From Rhizobium freirei PRF 81 (GTDB lineage Bacteria; Pseudomonadota; Alphaproteobacteria; Rhizobiales; Rhizobiaceae): 64,000 bases of DNA. The stretch is taken from the NCBI RefSeq assembly GCF_000359745.1, contig NZ_AQHN01000065.1, positions 1 to 64,000 of the forward strand. Direction: 5' to 3'. Position 1 is the stretch's first letter. The number at the start of each line of letters is the position of its first letter. The position numbers were made by a program, and so were the translations under genes. Positions 63,464-64,000 of this stretch are shown here, piece after piece. The notes beneath the pieces are model-generated. The model ran no database searches and was not told where the DNA came from. It worked only from the letters and a program-made list of their open reading frames with translations.

Positions 63464-63841
63464 ATGAAACGGATGATACTGGCGGCTGCAGCCGCCCTTT
63501 TTGCGACCGGCGCCAATGCTATGATGGCCCAGGATTTGGCGCGCGACTGCAAGAGCAGCATCACACTTGCCGGAAATTACGTCATGGGCTTCATGGAGAA
63601 ATGGCGCGAGGATGAGATTGTATTCGATAGCGTCGTTAAGATGGGCATGAAGGACGAGCAAATGCTCGGGATCGCTCGGGAGAGCATTCTCGGGAAATTC
63701 TGCATCCCGAAGGGCGCCAATGTCGCCCGCGCCATCGTGATTGGCTGCGACTGGGTGACGACGCATCCCGAGAAGGGAACCTGGCCGGCCGAGCGTTCGT
63801 TGATGGCTCCCTATAAAGCTGCATGGCCTTGCGACCAATGA
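63464..63841 (+). CDS. Secreted Rap1a/Tai-like protein
   Basis: The 125-residue protein has a signal peptide (MKRMILAAAAALFATGANA) with GGGGAAG upstream. The mature part has cysteines and a Rap1a/Tai-like ending: KFCIPKGANVARAIVIGCDW, then THPEKGTWPAERSLMAPYKA and AWPC. Known family members are periplasmic immunity proteins against type VI amidases, but rhizobial relatives are mostly uncharacterised. It overlaps the next frame by 4 bases. Confidence 0.65.
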   Translation: MKRMILAAAAALFATGANAMMAQDLARDCKSSITLAGNYVMGFMEKWREDEIVFDSVVKMGMKDEQMLGIARESILGKFCIPKGANVARAIVIGCDWVTTHPEKGTWPAERSLMAPYKAAWPCDQ

Positions 63842-64000
63842 CCAAGACCGCGACTATCCAATCCCATGTGAGCGTAAATTCCGTGATCTGGATCACGTCC
63901 CTGCATGAGAGCGAGCACGGGGTGACCCTCCGCGTCCTCGAAGATTTGGAACCCTTGTTGCAGGCCAACCAGATCTTCTTCATGAAATTTGAGCCGAAGA
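63838..64000 (+). CDS. Unidentified gene, cut by the right edge
   Basis: ATG 63838 overlaps the preceding stop (ATGA) and opens a frame to the end of the window (54 codons): MTKTATIQSHVSVNSVIWIT, then HGVTLRVLEDLEPLLQANQI and FFMKFEPK. The coupling suggests a two-gene unit with the secreted protein. Family not recognised. Confidence 0.55.
   Translation, partial: MTKTATIQSHVSVNSVIWITSLHESEHGVTLRVLEDLEPLLQANQIFFMKFEPK

Noticed and set aside
1..64000. CRISPR arrays, tRNA and rRNA genes
   Set aside because: No regularly spaced repeats, cloverleaf-type sequences or rRNA text were seen while reading the window.

Overview
The window looks like part of a symbiotic plasmid from a nitrogen-fixing Rhizobiales bacterium (Rhizobium, Sinorhizobium/Ensifer or Mesorhizobium type). 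The main evidence is a complete repABC replication and partition operon, a Ti-type conjugation system under LuxR/LuxI quorum sensing (traA-F-B-H, traC-D-G, traM, traR, traI-trb), and a 47-bp nod box 180 bp upstream of a glucosamine-6-phosphate synthase gene (nodM type). I saw no rRNA, tRNA or CRISPR array.

Layout. 1-8 kb is an accessory zone of debris and small genes: phage and IS5-family remnants, a sigma-54 type promoter, an MFS exporter, a secreted SH3 protein, a MazEF-like pair with a palindromic operator, and broken ligD, MocR, exonuclease and parE genes. 8-15.5 kb holds a two-gene RND efflux system, an FMN reductase and nodM behind its nod box, all on the minus strand. 15.8-20.6 kb carries a secreted UbiC-like protein, two small heat-shock proteins behind a ROSE-like RNA thermometer, a secreted PHB-depolymerase-like esterase and a PmtA-type phospholipid N-methyltransferase. 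21-34.8 kb is a plasmid maintenance block in partial decay: a TOPRIM protein, a truncated DUF1419 gene joined to a helicase/methylase tail, an NYN-LOTUS protein, a frameshifted ParB-like gene, ArdC, DUF736, an HU gene split by a group II intron, a zeta-toxin-like pair, a WGR protein and a membrane-anchored nuclease.

35-43.4 kb is the DNA-processing (Dtr) region, with oriT between the divergent traCDG and traAFBH operons. 43.7-45.2 kb holds the control genes: a small XRE regulator, antiactivator traM and activator traR. 45.4-55.3 kb is the traI-trb mating-pair operon, which lacks trbK. 55.7-59.4 kb is repABC, with an antisense RNA between repB and repC. 60-64 kb has a cold-shock protein, a Fic remnant, a serine recombinase and a Rap1a-like secreted protein.

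How it fits together. TraI would make the acyl-homoserine lactone signal, TraR would respond and TraM would restrain TraR. Three related sequences sharing the half-site GAWTCCTACAA lie in the two control regions (two between traI and repA, one between traC and traA). They are good candidates for TraR operators linking transfer to copy number. The nod box places nodM, and possibly the FMN reductase behind it, under flavonoid/NodD control.
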